64,000 bases of DNA from Actinomadura sp. K4S16 (lineage in GTDB: Bacteria > Actinomycetota > Actinomycetes > Streptosporangiales > Streptosporangiaceae). Under the pieces are notes generated by a model. That model was not told the DNA's origin and made no database searches. It was given only the letters and a program-made list of their open reading frames with translations. Each line of letters opens with the position of its first letter. The stretch's first letter is position 1. Made by a program: the position numbers and the translations under genes. The stretch is taken from positions 248,001 to 312,000 of the forward strand of contig NZ_BDDE01000013.1 of assembly GCF_008327685.1 (NCBI RefSeq), in the 5' to 3' direction. Of this stretch, positions 51,856 through 62,888 are shown one piece after another.

Positions 51856-52995
51856 TTATCCGTGACGCAACGCCAAGGTCAGCGCCTCGAAAGCCAGCTG
51901 CGGATTGACGTTCGCGGCCAACCGCTCCCTGCAGTCCATGATCGCATCGAGCCGGCGGAGGGTGTCCTCAGGGCGGCCGTCCGCCGCGGCCGACCGCAGC
52001 TCGGGGCCGAGCTCGATGTTGACCAGCTCGCTGCCCGCCCCCAGCTGAAGGGTCAGCACGTCCCGGTAGTAGGACGCGAGGTCGAGCAGCGTCCGGTCGA
52101 GGGCGTCGCGCAGCAGCCGCGTCGCCCGCGACTTCTGCCGGTCCTCCAGCTCCTTGAGGGCGCCCGCCGTCCCGCGCGGCATCCGCCCCTTCTCGCTCTC
52201 GCCGAGCGCCTTGCGCAGGGCGGAGGTCTCGGTCTCGTTCAGCTCGGCCGTCTGCGCGTCGCGCTCGGCCTTCGCCGCGTTCACGAGGGTCTCCGCCGCC
52301 GCCACCGCCGCGCTCACCCCGGTCAGCCGGCGCGGAACCGCCACCACCTGATCGCGCACCTGCCGCATCCGCGGCTCGGCGGCGAGCCGGCGCGCCCGGC
52401 TGATGTGGCCCTGCGCCGCCCGCGCCGCGACCTCGGCGGTCTCGCGCGGGACGCCGTCGCGCTGGACGAGGAAGTCGGCGATCGCCGCGATCGGCGGGGT
52501 CTGCAGGGTCACCAGCCGGCAGCGCGACCTGATCGTGACGAGCAGGTCCTCCGGCGACGGCGTGCACAGCAGCCACACCGTGCGCGGCGGCGGCTCCTCG
52601 ATCGCCTTCAGCAGCGCGTTGGCGGCGCCCTCGGTGGCCCGGTCGGCGTCCTCGAACAGCACGATCTGCCGGCCGCTCCCGCTCGGCGAGGACGAGGCCC
52701 GCAGCACCAGCGCGCGGGCGTCCCTGATGCCGAACGACAGGCCCTGCGGGCGGACGACCTCGACGTCCGCGTGCGTCCCCTGGAGGACCTGGTGGCAGGA
52801 CGCGCAGTGCCCGCACCCGCGCGGCGTCTCCGTGCACTGCAGCGCGGCGGCGAACGCCCGCGCGGCGGTGACGCGCCCGGACCCGGGCGGCCCGGTGAAC
52901 AGCCACGCGTGCGCCGGCCCGCCCTCCCGCTCCGCGGCCGCGGACAGCTGCGCGATCACGGGCTCCTGCCCCACCAGGTCGTCCCACACGCTCAT
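51856..52995 (-). CDS. holB: DNA polymerase III delta-prime subunit
   Basis: 379 residues. AAA+ clamp-loader subunit: N-terminal VWDDLVGQEPVIAQL, P-loop GPPGSGRVT with Arg in place of the Walker Lys (normal for non-hydrolysing delta-prime), a zinc module CGHCASC and the SRC-like motif TIRSRCRLVTLQTPP. It is part of the tau/delta/delta-prime complex loading the beta clamp. In this strand order it follows topA and tmk, the conserved actinobacterial arrangement. Confidence 0.92.
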   Translation of the reverse strand: MSVWDDLVGQEPVIAQLSAAAEREGGPAHAWLFTGPPGSGRVTAARAFAAALQCTETPRGCGHCASCHQVLQGTHADVEVVRPQGLSFGIRDARALVLRASSSPSGSGRQIVLFEDADRATEGAANALLKAIEEPPPRTVWLLCTPSPEDLLVTIRSRCRLVTLQTPPIAAIADFLVQRDGVPRETAEVAARAAQGHISRARRLAAEPRMRQVRDQVVAVPRRLTGVSAAVAAAETLVNAAKAERDAQTAELNETETSALRKALGESEKGRMPRGTAGALKELEDRQKSRATRLLRDALDRTLLDLASYYRDVLTLQLGAGSELVNIELGPELRSAAADGRPEDTLRRLDAIMDCRERLAANVNPQLAFEALTLALRHG

Positions 52996-53014
52996 GGAAC
53001 AGAGGCTAGCGGGC

Positions 53015-55102
<2,088 letters not shown>

Positions 55103-55130
55103 GTCGGTCAGGGTATCGGCGTAGATGTCC

Positions 55131-57824
55131 CTATGAACCGGACTTTGCGGAGGTTCGACGGCGCGTCGTCGTCTTCTTCTTCCCGCCGCCCGCGGCCACC
55201 TTCTCACGACGCTCCGCGAGCAGTTCCGCGGCGCGCTGGATGGTGATCGACTCGACCTCGTCGCCCTTGCGCAGGCTGGCGTTCGTCTCGCCGTCGGTGA
55301 CGTACGGGCCGAACCGGCCCTCCTTCACCACGACCGGCTCCCCGCTAGCCGGGTCCTTGCCCAGCTCGCGCAGCGGCGCGGCCGCCGCGGCCCGGCGGCC
55401 GCGCTGCTTGGGCTGCGCGAGCAGCTCCTTCGCGCGCTCCAGCGTGACCGTGAACAGCTCCTCCTCCGAGCCGAGCGACCGGCTGTCGGAGCCCCTCTTG
55501 ATGTAAGGGCCGAACCGCCCGTTCTGCGCGGTGACCGGCTCGCCGTCCAGCTCGCCCAGCGTGCGGGGCAGCGACAGCAGCTTCAGCGCGTCGTCCAGTG
55601 TGATCGTGTCGAGCGACATCGACTTGAACAGCGACGACGTGCGCGGCTTCGGGGTGTCGGCCTTCTTCGTCCGCTTCTTGCCGTCGGCGGGCGGCGGCTG
55701 CTGCTCGGGCAGGATCTCGGTGACGTAGGGGCCGAACCGCCCCGACTTGGCCACGATCGTGTGGCCGGTCTCGGGGTCGGTGCCGAGCTCCCGGTCGCCG
55801 GACGGCTGCGCGAACAGCTCCTCGGCCTTCTCGGCGGTCAGCTCGTCCGGCGCGATGTCCTCGGGGATGTTGACGCGCTCGCCGTCCCGGTCGAGGTACG
55901 GCCCGTACCGGCCGACCCGCACCATGATGTCGGTGCCCTTGATCGGGAACGAGCTGATCCCCTTGGCGTCGATGTCGCCGATGTCGCCGACCAGCTCCTT
56001 CAGGCCCTCCTCGCCATTGTCGCCGAAGTAGAACCGGGACAGCCAGCGGACGCGCTCGGCCTCGCCGCGGGCGATCTCGTCGAGACCGTCCTCCATGTGG
56101 GCGGTGAAGTCGTAGTCGACGAGGTTGCCGAAGTGCTGCTCCAGCAGGTTGACCACGGCGAACGCCAGGAACGACGGGACCAGCGCCGTGCCCTTCTTGA
56201 ACACGTACTCGCGCGCCAGGATCGTCCCGATGATCGAGGCGTACGTCGACGGCCGCCCGATCTCGCGCTCCTCCAGCTCCTTCACCAGGCTGGCCTCGGT
56301 ATAGCGGGCCGGCGGGCGGGTCGAGTGGCCCTCCGCGTCCACCGCGCTCGCGGTCAGCGGGTCGCCCTCGGCCAGGTTCGGCAGGCGCCGCTCCTGGTCG
56401 TCCCGGTCGGTGGACGGGTCGTCGGCGCTCTCCACGTAGGCCTTGAGGAACCCGTGGAACGTGATCGTCTTACCGGTCGCCCCGAACTCGGCCCGCTCGT
56501 TCCGCGTCGACACTCCGGTGACCCGGATCGACACCGACTGGCCCACGGCGTCCTTCATCTGGGACGCGATCGTCCGCTTCCAGATCAGCTCGTACAGCCG
56601 GAACTGGTCGCCGGACAGGCCCGTCTCCGCGGGCGTCCGGAACGTGTCGCCCGCCGGGCGGATCGCCTCGTGCGCCTCCTGCGCGTTCTTCACCTTGGAG
56701 GCGTAGACGCGCGGCTTGTCCGGGACGTACTCGCCGCCGAACAGCGACGCCGCCTGCCGCCGCGCCGCCGTGATCGCCGTCTCCGACAGCGTGATCGAGT
56801 CGGTTCGCATGTAGGTGATGAAGCCGTTCTCGTACAGCTTCTGGGCGACCGACATCGTGTACTTCGCGGAGAAGTTCAGCTTGCGGCTGGCCTCCTGCTG
56901 GAGGGTCGTCGTCCGGAACGGGGGGTACGGGCGGCGCGTGTACGGCTTGCGCTCGACCGACTTGACCTCGTACGGACGGCCGCGGAGCCGCTCGGCGAGG
57001 GCCGTCGCGGCGGCCTCGTCCAGGTGCAGCGCGTCCCGCGTCTTCAGGGTGCCGTCGGAGGCGAAGTCGCGGCCCTGCGCGACGCGCTTGCCGTCGACCG
57101 AGACGAGCCCGGCCTTGAACGCCGTCGGCTCCTCGTCCTTGCCGGTGTCGAACTGGGCCGCGATGTCCCAGTAGTGGGCGGGGACGAACGCGATCCGCTC
57201 CCGCTCCCGCTCGACGACCAGCCGTGTCGCCACCGACTGCACGCGGCCCGCCGACAGCTTCGGCATGACCTTCTTCCACAGGACGGGGCTGACCTCGTAC
57301 CCGTAGAGGCGGTCCAGGATGCGGCGCGTCTCCTGCGCGTCCACCAGGCGCATGTTCAGCTGGCGCGGGTTCGCGGCGGCGCGCTGGATCGCGTCCTTGG
57401 TGATCTCGTTGAAGACCATCCGGTGCACGGGGACCTTGGGCTTGAGGACGTCCTGGAGGTGCCAGGCGATCGCCTCGCCCTCCCGGTCCTCGTCCGTCGC
57501 GAGGAAGAGCTCGTCGGCCTCGGCCAGCAGCTTCTTGAGCTTCTGCACCTGCTGGCGCTTGTCCGCGTTGACCACGTACAGCGGCTCGAACTCGCGCTCG
57601 ACGTTCACGCCGAGCTTGGCCCACGGCTCGCCCTTGTACTTGGCCGGCACCTCCGAGGCGCTTCCGGGCAGGTCCCGGATATGGCCGATACTGGACTCCA
57701 CGATGTAGCCGCGGCCCAGGTAGCCCGCGATCGTCTTCGCCTTCGCGGGCGATTCGACGATCACCAGGCGCGTCCCCACGCCGTTGCCGCGGCCACTGTT
57801 CGCGGTGCCGTTCTTGGCTGGCAC
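55131..57824 (-). CDS. topA: DNA topoisomerase I
   Basis: 897 residues. TOPRIM domain with Glu24 (VESPAKAK) and D111-E-D-R-E-G-E; active-site Tyr338 in YMRTDS. Four C-terminal topoisomerase repeats (each with GPYV/I- or GPYL-type and RFGPYIKRG motifs) replace the Cys4 zinc fingers of Escherichia coli, and a Lys/Arg/Thr-rich tail follows, the actinobacterial form. It removes negative supercoils. ATG 57824 is used; the first 17 residues are a low-complexity leader. Confidence 0.96.
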   Translation of the reverse strand: MPAKNGTANSGRGNGVGTRLVIVESPAKAKTIAGYLGRGYIVESSIGHIRDLPGSASEVPAKYKGEPWAKLGVNVEREFEPLYVVNADKRQQVQKLKKLLAEADELFLATDEDREGEAIAWHLQDVLKPKVPVHRMVFNEITKDAIQRAAANPRQLNMRLVDAQETRRILDRLYGYEVSPVLWKKVMPKLSAGRVQSVATRLVVERERERIAFVPAHYWDIAAQFDTGKDEEPTAFKAGLVSVDGKRVAQGRDFASDGTLKTRDALHLDEAAATALAERLRGRPYEVKSVERKPYTRRPYPPFRTTTLQQEASRKLNFSAKYTMSVAQKLYENGFITYMRTDSITLSETAITAARRQAASLFGGEYVPDKPRVYASKVKNAQEAHEAIRPAGDTFRTPAETGLSGDQFRLYELIWKRTIASQMKDAVGQSVSIRVTGVSTRNERAEFGATGKTITFHGFLKAYVESADDPSTDRDDQERRLPNLAEGDPLTASAVDAEGHSTRPPARYTEASLVKELEEREIGRPSTYASIIGTILAREYVFKKGTALVPSFLAFAVVNLLEQHFGNLVDYDFTAHMEDGLDEIARGEAERVRWLSRFYFGDNGEEGLKELVGDIGDIDAKGISSFPIKGTDIMVRVGRYGPYLDRDGERVNIPEDIAPDELTAEKAEELFAQPSGDRELGTDPETGHTIVAKSGRFGPYVTEILPEQQPPPADGKKRTKKADTPKPRTSSLFKSMSLDTITLDDALKLLSLPRTLGELDGEPVTAQNGRFGPYIKRGSDSRSLGSEEELFTVTLERAKELLAQPKQRGRRAAAAAPLRELGKDPASGEPVVVKEGRFGPYVTDGETNASLRKGDEVESITIQRAAELLAERREKVAAGGGKKKTTTRRRTSAKSGS

Positions 57825-58077
57825 AGTCGCTCCAACCTCGCTGTCTCGGTCCTCTGGTTCAGGCTCTTCCTACCGGCTTCGTACAACGTCGCGTGACGGC
57901 GTGTTTGTGCCCGCGCCCTCCGCCACCGTCTCGCGATCATCGCTGCCGCCCCCGCCGGGAGGCGGGATTCTCACCGCCGCGCGCCCCCGACAGGATTGCA
58001 TGCCGCCGGACGGCGCGCGGACCGGGACGCCACGGTACGGTGCCGCACGGCCGGTAGACCAAGTAATAATGGTCGCA

Positions 58078-58263
58078 ATGGCGGAGTACACCTACCTCGT
58101 CCTGTCACTGCCGCGCGGCACCACCCGTGACACCGCCCGGCAGATCATGACCGAGCACGCGGAGCACGGTGGCTGGGAACTCGATCGCTTGCGCCTGTAC
58201 CCGGACGGCCGCCGTCGTATTCAACTGCGCCGCAAGGTCATCCGAGCCGTCCGTACGTTCTGA
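58078..58263 (+). CDS. DUF5703 family small protein
   Basis: 61 residues: MAEYTYLVLSLPRGTTRDTA, with GWELDRLRLYPDGRRR and a basic end KVIRAVRTF. The family is conserved in actinobacteria, often near topA, with no known function. TAATAAT (58064-58070) seven bases before the ATG looks like a -10 element, so the transcript may be leaderless; an in-frame ATG at 58069 overlaps that element and is less likely. Confidence 0.8.
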   Translation: MAEYTYLVLSLPRGTTRDTARQIMTEHAEHGGWELDRLRLYPDGRRRIQLRRKVIRAVRTF

Positions 58264-58621
58264 CCGTTCCCAGCGGCCTGTCGGGAGCGTAGCACTGCGT
58301 ACGGATTCCTTGACGTGACGTTACTGTGCCCACCCCCGCCACGCCCCCCACCCCAGCCACGAGCCCGCCACCCCCTGCGGACACGGGCTTCGCCCCGCCT
58401 CCAGCCACGAGCCCGCCTGCGCGAGGACCAGCACCGCCGCCTGCCGTCCCCGCTCACCCGCCTCGGACACAGAACGCCCAGCTCGGGTTCGGCCCCGCCT
58501 TTGGCGGCCGGGACCTGCCTGTGTGCGGACGCGGCTTCGCCCGCCCCGGTCCGCGCCTCCGGGACGGGCGAAGGTCTTCCGCTGCCGGCCGTGCGGCCGA
58601 CTCACCCGCGTTCTGACGGAT
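58264..58621. other. intergenic region with a short direct repeat
   Basis: No gene recognised. CCAGCCACGAGCCCGCC occurs near 58353 and again near 58401. Proline-rich open frames on the plus strand come from this C-rich composition and lack ribosome sites. Confidence 0.5.
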
Positions 58622-60370
58622 CTAGCGGCGACCCACCCGGATGCGCCGCGCCAGCACCGTGATCCCGGCCGCCGCGGCCAGCAGCCCGGAGACCGCCGTC
58701 AGCAGCGCCGCGCCGGTCTTGGACTCCGGCCTGATCGTCTCCGTGGCCGCGACGTGCCGGGCCGGGCCGATCTCGCCGGGCACGTCCGCCGCCTTGGGGG
58801 CGGGCACGCCGTGGACGTCGGCCGGGACGACCGGCTTCACGGGCACCGGGAGCGTGACCGGCGTCCCGCCGTCCTGCCGGACGCGCTGGGCGGCCCCGGT
58901 CTTCGGCAGCAGGGCCGTCGCGCCCGTCTGGGACACGGCGTTCAGCACCGGCGACAGGGGCGCCGGCGCGACGTCACCGCCGAGGGACGGGGCCGCGGTG
59001 CGCTGGTTCGGCGCGGCGACGGGGAGACTCGGGGCCCCGAGGCCGCCGACCAGCCCGCCGGCGAGGCCGCCGACCAGGGGCACGTCGATCGACGAACCGG
59101 GGCGCGGGGCGGTGCCCGCCATCCGTGAGGGGGAGGGCTCGTACCCGCCGTTGTCGCCGGGGTCGTCGCACTGGGGGGCGGGGGAGGCCAGGCCGATCAC
59201 GGCGGCGCCGTTGCCGCACACGTCCACCGGGGCCTCGACCGGCACGTCCGCCTGGTTCCCGGAGCCGACGCCGCCGGTGCCGGACGTCGTGCCGCCGGAG
59301 CCGCTCGACCCCTTGACGGCCGCCTTGCCGGTGCATGCGCCCGTCGCCTGGCCGACGACCGCGACGGCGTTGCCGCACACGTTGACGGGGATGGAGATCG
59401 GGGCCAGCACCTGGTTCCCGCCCAGGACGCTGCCCTCACCGGAGGTGGTCTGCTGCGCGCCGCCGGTGCCGTTCTGCTTGACCGTCGCGCCACCCTCACA
59501 GGCGGCACCGGCCTCCCCGATGACCGCCGCGGCGTTGCCGCACACGTTGACCGGGATGGAGATCGGCACGTTGGCCTGGTTGCCGGACAGGACCCCGCCC
59601 GCGCCCGAGGTGGTCTGCTGCGCGCCGCCGGTGCCGCCGTTCTGCTTGACCGTCGCGCCGCCCTCGCAGGCCGCCACCGCGTTGCCGATCGCGTTGCCGC
59701 AGACGTTCACGGGCACGCTGATCGGGACGTCGGCCTGGTTCCCGGACAGGACGCCGCCCTTGCCGGACGTCTCCTGCCTCGATCCGGTGGATCCGGTGGT
59801 GCCGCCGTCCGTGACCTTGGCACCCCCCTCGCAGCCCGCGACCGCCTGGCCGATGACCGCGACGGCGTTGCCGCACACGTCGACGGGGGCGGAGATCGGG
59901 GCCTTCACCTGGTTGCCGGACAGGACGCCGCCCTTGCCGTCCGTGACCTGGCCGCCCGTGCCGGTGTCCTGGCCACCGGCGTTCTTGACCTTGGCGCCGC
60001 CCGTGCAGCCCGCCTGCGCGATGCCGAGGACGGCGACCCCGTTGCCGCAGGCGTTCACCGGGACGGAGATGGGGGCGTCGACCTGGTTCCCGGACCCGAC
60101 GCCGCCGGTGCCCGAGGTGGTCTGCTGCGCGGCGCCGCCGCCGTTCTGCACGACCTTCGCGCCGCCCTTGGACGTCGCCTGGGCGATGCCGAGCACCGCG
60201 ACGGCGTTGCCGCTCACGTTGACGGGGGCGGAGATCGGCGCCTTCACCTGGTTGCCGGACAGGACGCCGCCGTCGCCGTTGGTGACGTCGGCGAAGGCGT
60301 TGGCGGGGACGGCGCTGACACCGAGGGCGACGAAGCCCGCGGTGAGCATGGCACGTGATGTGCGTCGCAT
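58622..60370 (-). CDS. multi-domain chaplin-family surface protein
   Basis: 582 residues from ATG 60370 (AAGGAG upstream). After the signal peptide come seven chaplin-type repeats of the form GNQVxAPISxPVNVCGNAVAVIG, separated by Gly/Thr/Gln linkers. Repeat 1 has no Cys (VSGN, ATSKG), repeat 4 is shortened, repeat 7 is diverged. A Pro/Val-rich region with an internal LPKTG (about 95 residues before the last helix) precedes a C-terminal hydrophobic helix and basic end, so wall or membrane anchoring is likely. Chaplins assemble into amyloid fibrils that make aerial hyphae hydrophobic. Streptomyces long chaplins carry only two such domains. Confidence 0.9.
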   Translation of the reverse strand: MRRTSRAMLTAGFVALGVSAVPANAFADVTNGDGGVLSGNQVKAPISAPVNVSGNAVAVLGIAQATSKGGAKVVQNGGGAAQQTTSGTGGVGSGNQVDAPISVPVNACGNGVAVLGIAQAGCTGGAKVKNAGGQDTGTGGQVTDGKGGVLSGNQVKAPISAPVDVCGNAVAVIGQAVAGCEGGAKVTDGGTTGSTGSRQETSGKGGVLSGNQADVPISVPVNVCGNAIGNAVAACEGGATVKQNGGTGGAQQTTSGAGGVLSGNQANVPISIPVNVCGNAAAVIGEAGAACEGGATVKQNGTGGAQQTTSGEGSVLGGNQVLAPISIPVNVCGNAVAVVGQATGACTGKAAVKGSSGSGGTTSGTGGVGSGNQADVPVEAPVDVCGNGAAVIGLASPAPQCDDPGDNGGYEPSPSRMAGTAPRPGSSIDVPLVGGLAGGLVGGLGAPSLPVAAPNQRTAAPSLGGDVAPAPLSPVLNAVSQTGATALLPKTGAAQRVRQDGGTPVTLPVPVKPVVPADVHGVPAPKAADVPGEIGPARHVAATETIRPESKTGAALLTAVSGLLAAAAGITVLARRIRVGRR

Positions 60371-60504
60371 GATGCTCCTTAGGGGAGTTTGGTGGAGATG
60401 AGACACGTGTGTCTCGGGGGAAGGCCGTGCATGAGGGCACGGCAGGAGACCGGATCGGCGCGCCCGAGCCGCACGGGCACACGTCCGGAGAGTGGGATCA
60501 GGGA

Positions 60505-61212
60505 CTAGTCGGGCGCGAAGGACGGCTCGTCCGCAGCGGTGCGGACGGCCGGCAGCACGGCGCCGAAGACCTGGCGCAGCGATGCCTGCCGGGGCGCGGG
60601 GACCCACGTCCCGGCCGCCGGGAACCCGACGGCGATGCCGGTCGCGATGAAGCCGCCAGTCACCGAATGCGTGCCGGGCCTTTCGGGGGCCGGCATCGGC
60701 TCGGGCCGGTGCTGGACGGCGACATGGCGGACCTCATGACCGGCGCTCGGGCGAAGCCGGGAAACGCTGCGGGACACGTGCGGCCGGCGGTGCGTCCCAG
60801 GCGCGGCCGCGACCTTGGTCACGTGCGGCCTGGGCTTGCGCTTGACCACGGGCTCGACCCGTACGTCCGCCTTGGGCGGCGACACGTCCCGCGGGGCGTT
60901 CTCTTCACGCGGCGGCGCCTGCGTCACCGCGCGCACGACCTCGACCAGCTCGGTGACGCCGCTCGCCTCCCGCACCGGTGGACGCTCCTGGACGGTCTGG
61001 ACCGCGTCTCCCAGCACAGGCGTCTTCGCGACGACCCCCGTCACGAGCTCGGGCGGCTGTTCGTCGGCGTGCGCGGACTGCGCCGCGCACCCGAGGAGCC
61101 AACCGGCGATCAGCAGCCCGCCGAGGACCAGCAGGCGCCGGACGCAGGGGCCGACGGCGACGCGGCGCGGCAGGGCGGAAACCGCCCCTACCCGCGCCGC
61201 GCCACCTGCCAC
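60505..61212 (-). CDS. secreted or membrane-anchored protein of unknown function
   Basis: 235 residues. A helix near the N-terminus (RLLVLGGLLIAGWLLGCAAQSAHA) acts as a signal, possibly a lipobox (LLGC). The rest is Pro/Val/Arg/His-rich and low in structure, with a C-terminal hydrophobic patch (GGFIATGIAVGFPAAG). It precedes the chaplin gene on the same strand with 134 bases between, so a role at the cell surface with the chaplin is possible. No family recognised. Confidence 0.6.
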   Translation of the reverse strand: MAGGAARVGAVSALPRRVAVGPCVRRLLVLGGLLIAGWLLGCAAQSAHADEQPPELVTGVVAKTPVLGDAVQTVQERPPVREASGVTELVEVVRAVTQAPPREENAPRDVSPPKADVRVEPVVKRKPRPHVTKVAAAPGTHRRPHVSRSVSRLRPSAGHEVRHVAVQHRPEPMPAPERPGTHSVTGGFIATGIAVGFPAAGTWVPAPRQASLRQVFGAVLPAVRTAADEPSFAPD

Positions 61213-61291
61213 CGGACACCCTCCGTTGCGACTGCTCCGTCCTCAACGAATGGTGACGATAGCACCACGGAAAGCTCCGGGGATGGCAAAT

Positions 61292-62611
61292 TCAAGAGCG
61301 ATCAAGGAATTTGTCGAGAACCCTGACTCCGAAGCGCAGTCCGTCCACGGGAACGCGCTCGTCCACCCCATGGAACATTCCGGAAAAGTCCAACTCTGGA
61401 GGCAATTTAAGCGGCGCGAAACCGAAGCACCGCATGCCCAGCGTGGAGAACGCCTTGGCGTCCGTCCCGCCGCTCAGGCAGTACGGCACCGGCAGGGCGC
61501 CCTCGTCCTCCGAGGTCAGCGCCGCCTCCATCGCCGCGACGAGCGCGCCCTCGTAGTCCGTCTCGACCGCGCGGTCATGGTGGATGAAATCCCGCTGAAC
61601 GTCCGGACCGAGAAGTTCGTCCACCACCGCGAAGAATTCCGACTCATGTCCGGGAAGGAATCGTCCGTCCACCTGAGCCGTGGCGGTCTGCGGAATGACA
61701 TTCGCCTTATAACCGGCATCCAGCCGCGTCGGATTGAGCGTGTTCCGCAGCGTCGCCCCGATCATTCGCGCCAGCGGCCCGATCTCCTCAAGGCACTTTT
61801 CCGGACGTTCCGGGTCGAATTCGACGCCGTACGCCATGCACGCCCGCTCCAGGAACGCCCGCACCGACTTGGTCAGCCGCACCGGGAACTCGTGCGCCCC
61901 GAGCCGCGCGACCGCCGCCGCCAGGGCGGTGACGGCGTTGTCCGGATGCACCATCGACCCGTGCCCGGCCGTCCCCTTGGCGGTCAGGTTCATCCACGCG
62001 ATGCCCTTCTCCGCCGTCTCGATGAGGTACATCCGCCGGTCCCCGGGCACCGTCAGGCTGAACCCGCCGACCTCCCCCACCGCCTCGGTGCACCCCTCGA
62101 ACAGCTCCGGATGCTCCCGCACCAGCCAGTGGGCGCCCCACTTCCCTCCGGCCTCCTCATCGGCCAGGAAGGCGAGCACCACGTCCCGCGGCGGCCTGCG
62201 CCCCTCCCGCAGCCGCTGCCGCACCACCGCGAGGATCATCGCGTCCATGTCCTTCATGTCCACGGCCCCGCGCCCCCAGACGCACCCGTCGGCGATCTCC
62301 CCGCCGAACGGATCGCGCGTCCAGTCCTCCTTGCGCGCCGGCACCACGTCGAGATGCCCGTGCAGCAGGAGCGCGTCCCGGCCCGGATCCTCCCCCTCGA
62401 TCCGCGCGACCAGGCTGGCCCGCCCCGGATGCGATTCGAAGATCCGCGTCTCGAGCCCGACCTCCTCGAGCTTCTCCGCGACGTACTCCGCGGCCGCCCG
62501 CTCCCCCGGCCCCGAGTGATCACCCGGGTTGCTGGTGTCGATCCGGATCAGCTCCTGGCAGAGCCGGACGACCTCGTCCTCGGCGGTCGGCTGGTCGACC
62601 ACAATGATCAC
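61292..62611 (-). CDS. M20 family metallopeptidase (ArgE/DapE/CPG2-like)
   Basis: 439 residues from GTG 62611 (GAGG upstream). The di-zinc site is intact: LHGHLDVVPA (first His, Asp), GRGAVDMKDMD (bridging Asp), FLADEEAGG (catalytic and binding Glu), a later Glu/Asp and the C-terminal His in GMFHGVDERVP. A dimerisation domain is inserted at about 195-325. It cleaves amide bonds of small peptides or acylated amino acids in the cytoplasm. Stand-alone; substrate unknown. Confidence 0.9.
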   Translation of the reverse strand: MIIVVDQPTAEDEVVRLCQELIRIDTSNPGDHSGPGERAAAEYVAEKLEEVGLETRIFESHPGRASLVARIEGEDPGRDALLLHGHLDVVPARKEDWTRDPFGGEIADGCVWGRGAVDMKDMDAMILAVVRQRLREGRRPPRDVVLAFLADEEAGGKWGAHWLVREHPELFEGCTEAVGEVGGFSLTVPGDRRMYLIETAEKGIAWMNLTAKGTAGHGSMVHPDNAVTALAAAVARLGAHEFPVRLTKSVRAFLERACMAYGVEFDPERPEKCLEEIGPLARMIGATLRNTLNPTRLDAGYKANVIPQTATAQVDGRFLPGHESEFFAVVDELLGPDVQRDFIHHDRAVETDYEGALVAAMEAALTSEDEGALPVPYCLSGGTDAKAFSTLGMRCFGFAPLKLPPELDFSGMFHGVDERVPVDGLRFGVRVLDKFLDRS

Positions 62612-62722
62612 CTCGCGTCCTCGGGTACCGTCCCATGGTGCCCCGCCGATCGACTTCGCCGCGACTCGCCACCTTTGGTATGGTGAACTCCGCCGCCGCA
62701 GCCGCGCTGCGGCCTGCGACCG

Positions 62723-62808
62723 GTCCGGGTGGCGGAATAGGCAGACGCGCTAGCTTGAGGTGCTAGTGCCCTTTACGGGGCATGGGGGTTCAAGTCCCCC
62801 CTCGGACA
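62723..62808 (+). tRNA. tRNA-Leu (anticodon GAG)
   Basis: 86 bases: acceptor GTCCGGG/CTCGGAC, D arm GGCGGAATAGGCAGACGC, anticodon stem CTAGC/GCTAG with loop TTGAGGT, a long class II variable arm (TGCCCTTTACGGGGCA) and a T arm GGGGG-TTCAAGT-CCCCC. Discriminator A. The long variable arm marks leucine. TATGGT at 62679-62684 may be its -10 element. Confidence 0.96.
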
Positions 62809-62820
62809 CATCGCAACAAA

Positions 62821-62856
62821 GTGGGACAGACAGCAGTCTGTCCCACTTTTGCTTTT
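62821..62856 (+). terminator. strong intrinsic terminator after tRNA-Leu
   Basis: Exact 11-bp arms GTGGGACAGAC (62821-62831) and GTCTGTCCCAC (62836-62846), 4-base loop AGCA, then TTTTGCTTTT. A classic stem plus T run, uncommon in such high-GC DNA. Confidence 0.92.
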
Positions 62857-62888
62857 GAGGTGAGGTGGGCCGACCGGATGCCGGCCCC

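Noticed and set aside
58315..58662. Proline-rich plus-strand frames between DUF5703 and the chaplin
   Set aside because: C-rich low-complexity DNA with a short direct repeat; no ribosome site and no recognisable domain.
58641..60401. 586-residue plus-strand Pro/Thr/Ala repeat protein
   Set aside because: Exact antisense of the chaplin repeats; the minus strand has the signal peptide, conserved chaplin residues and ribosome site.
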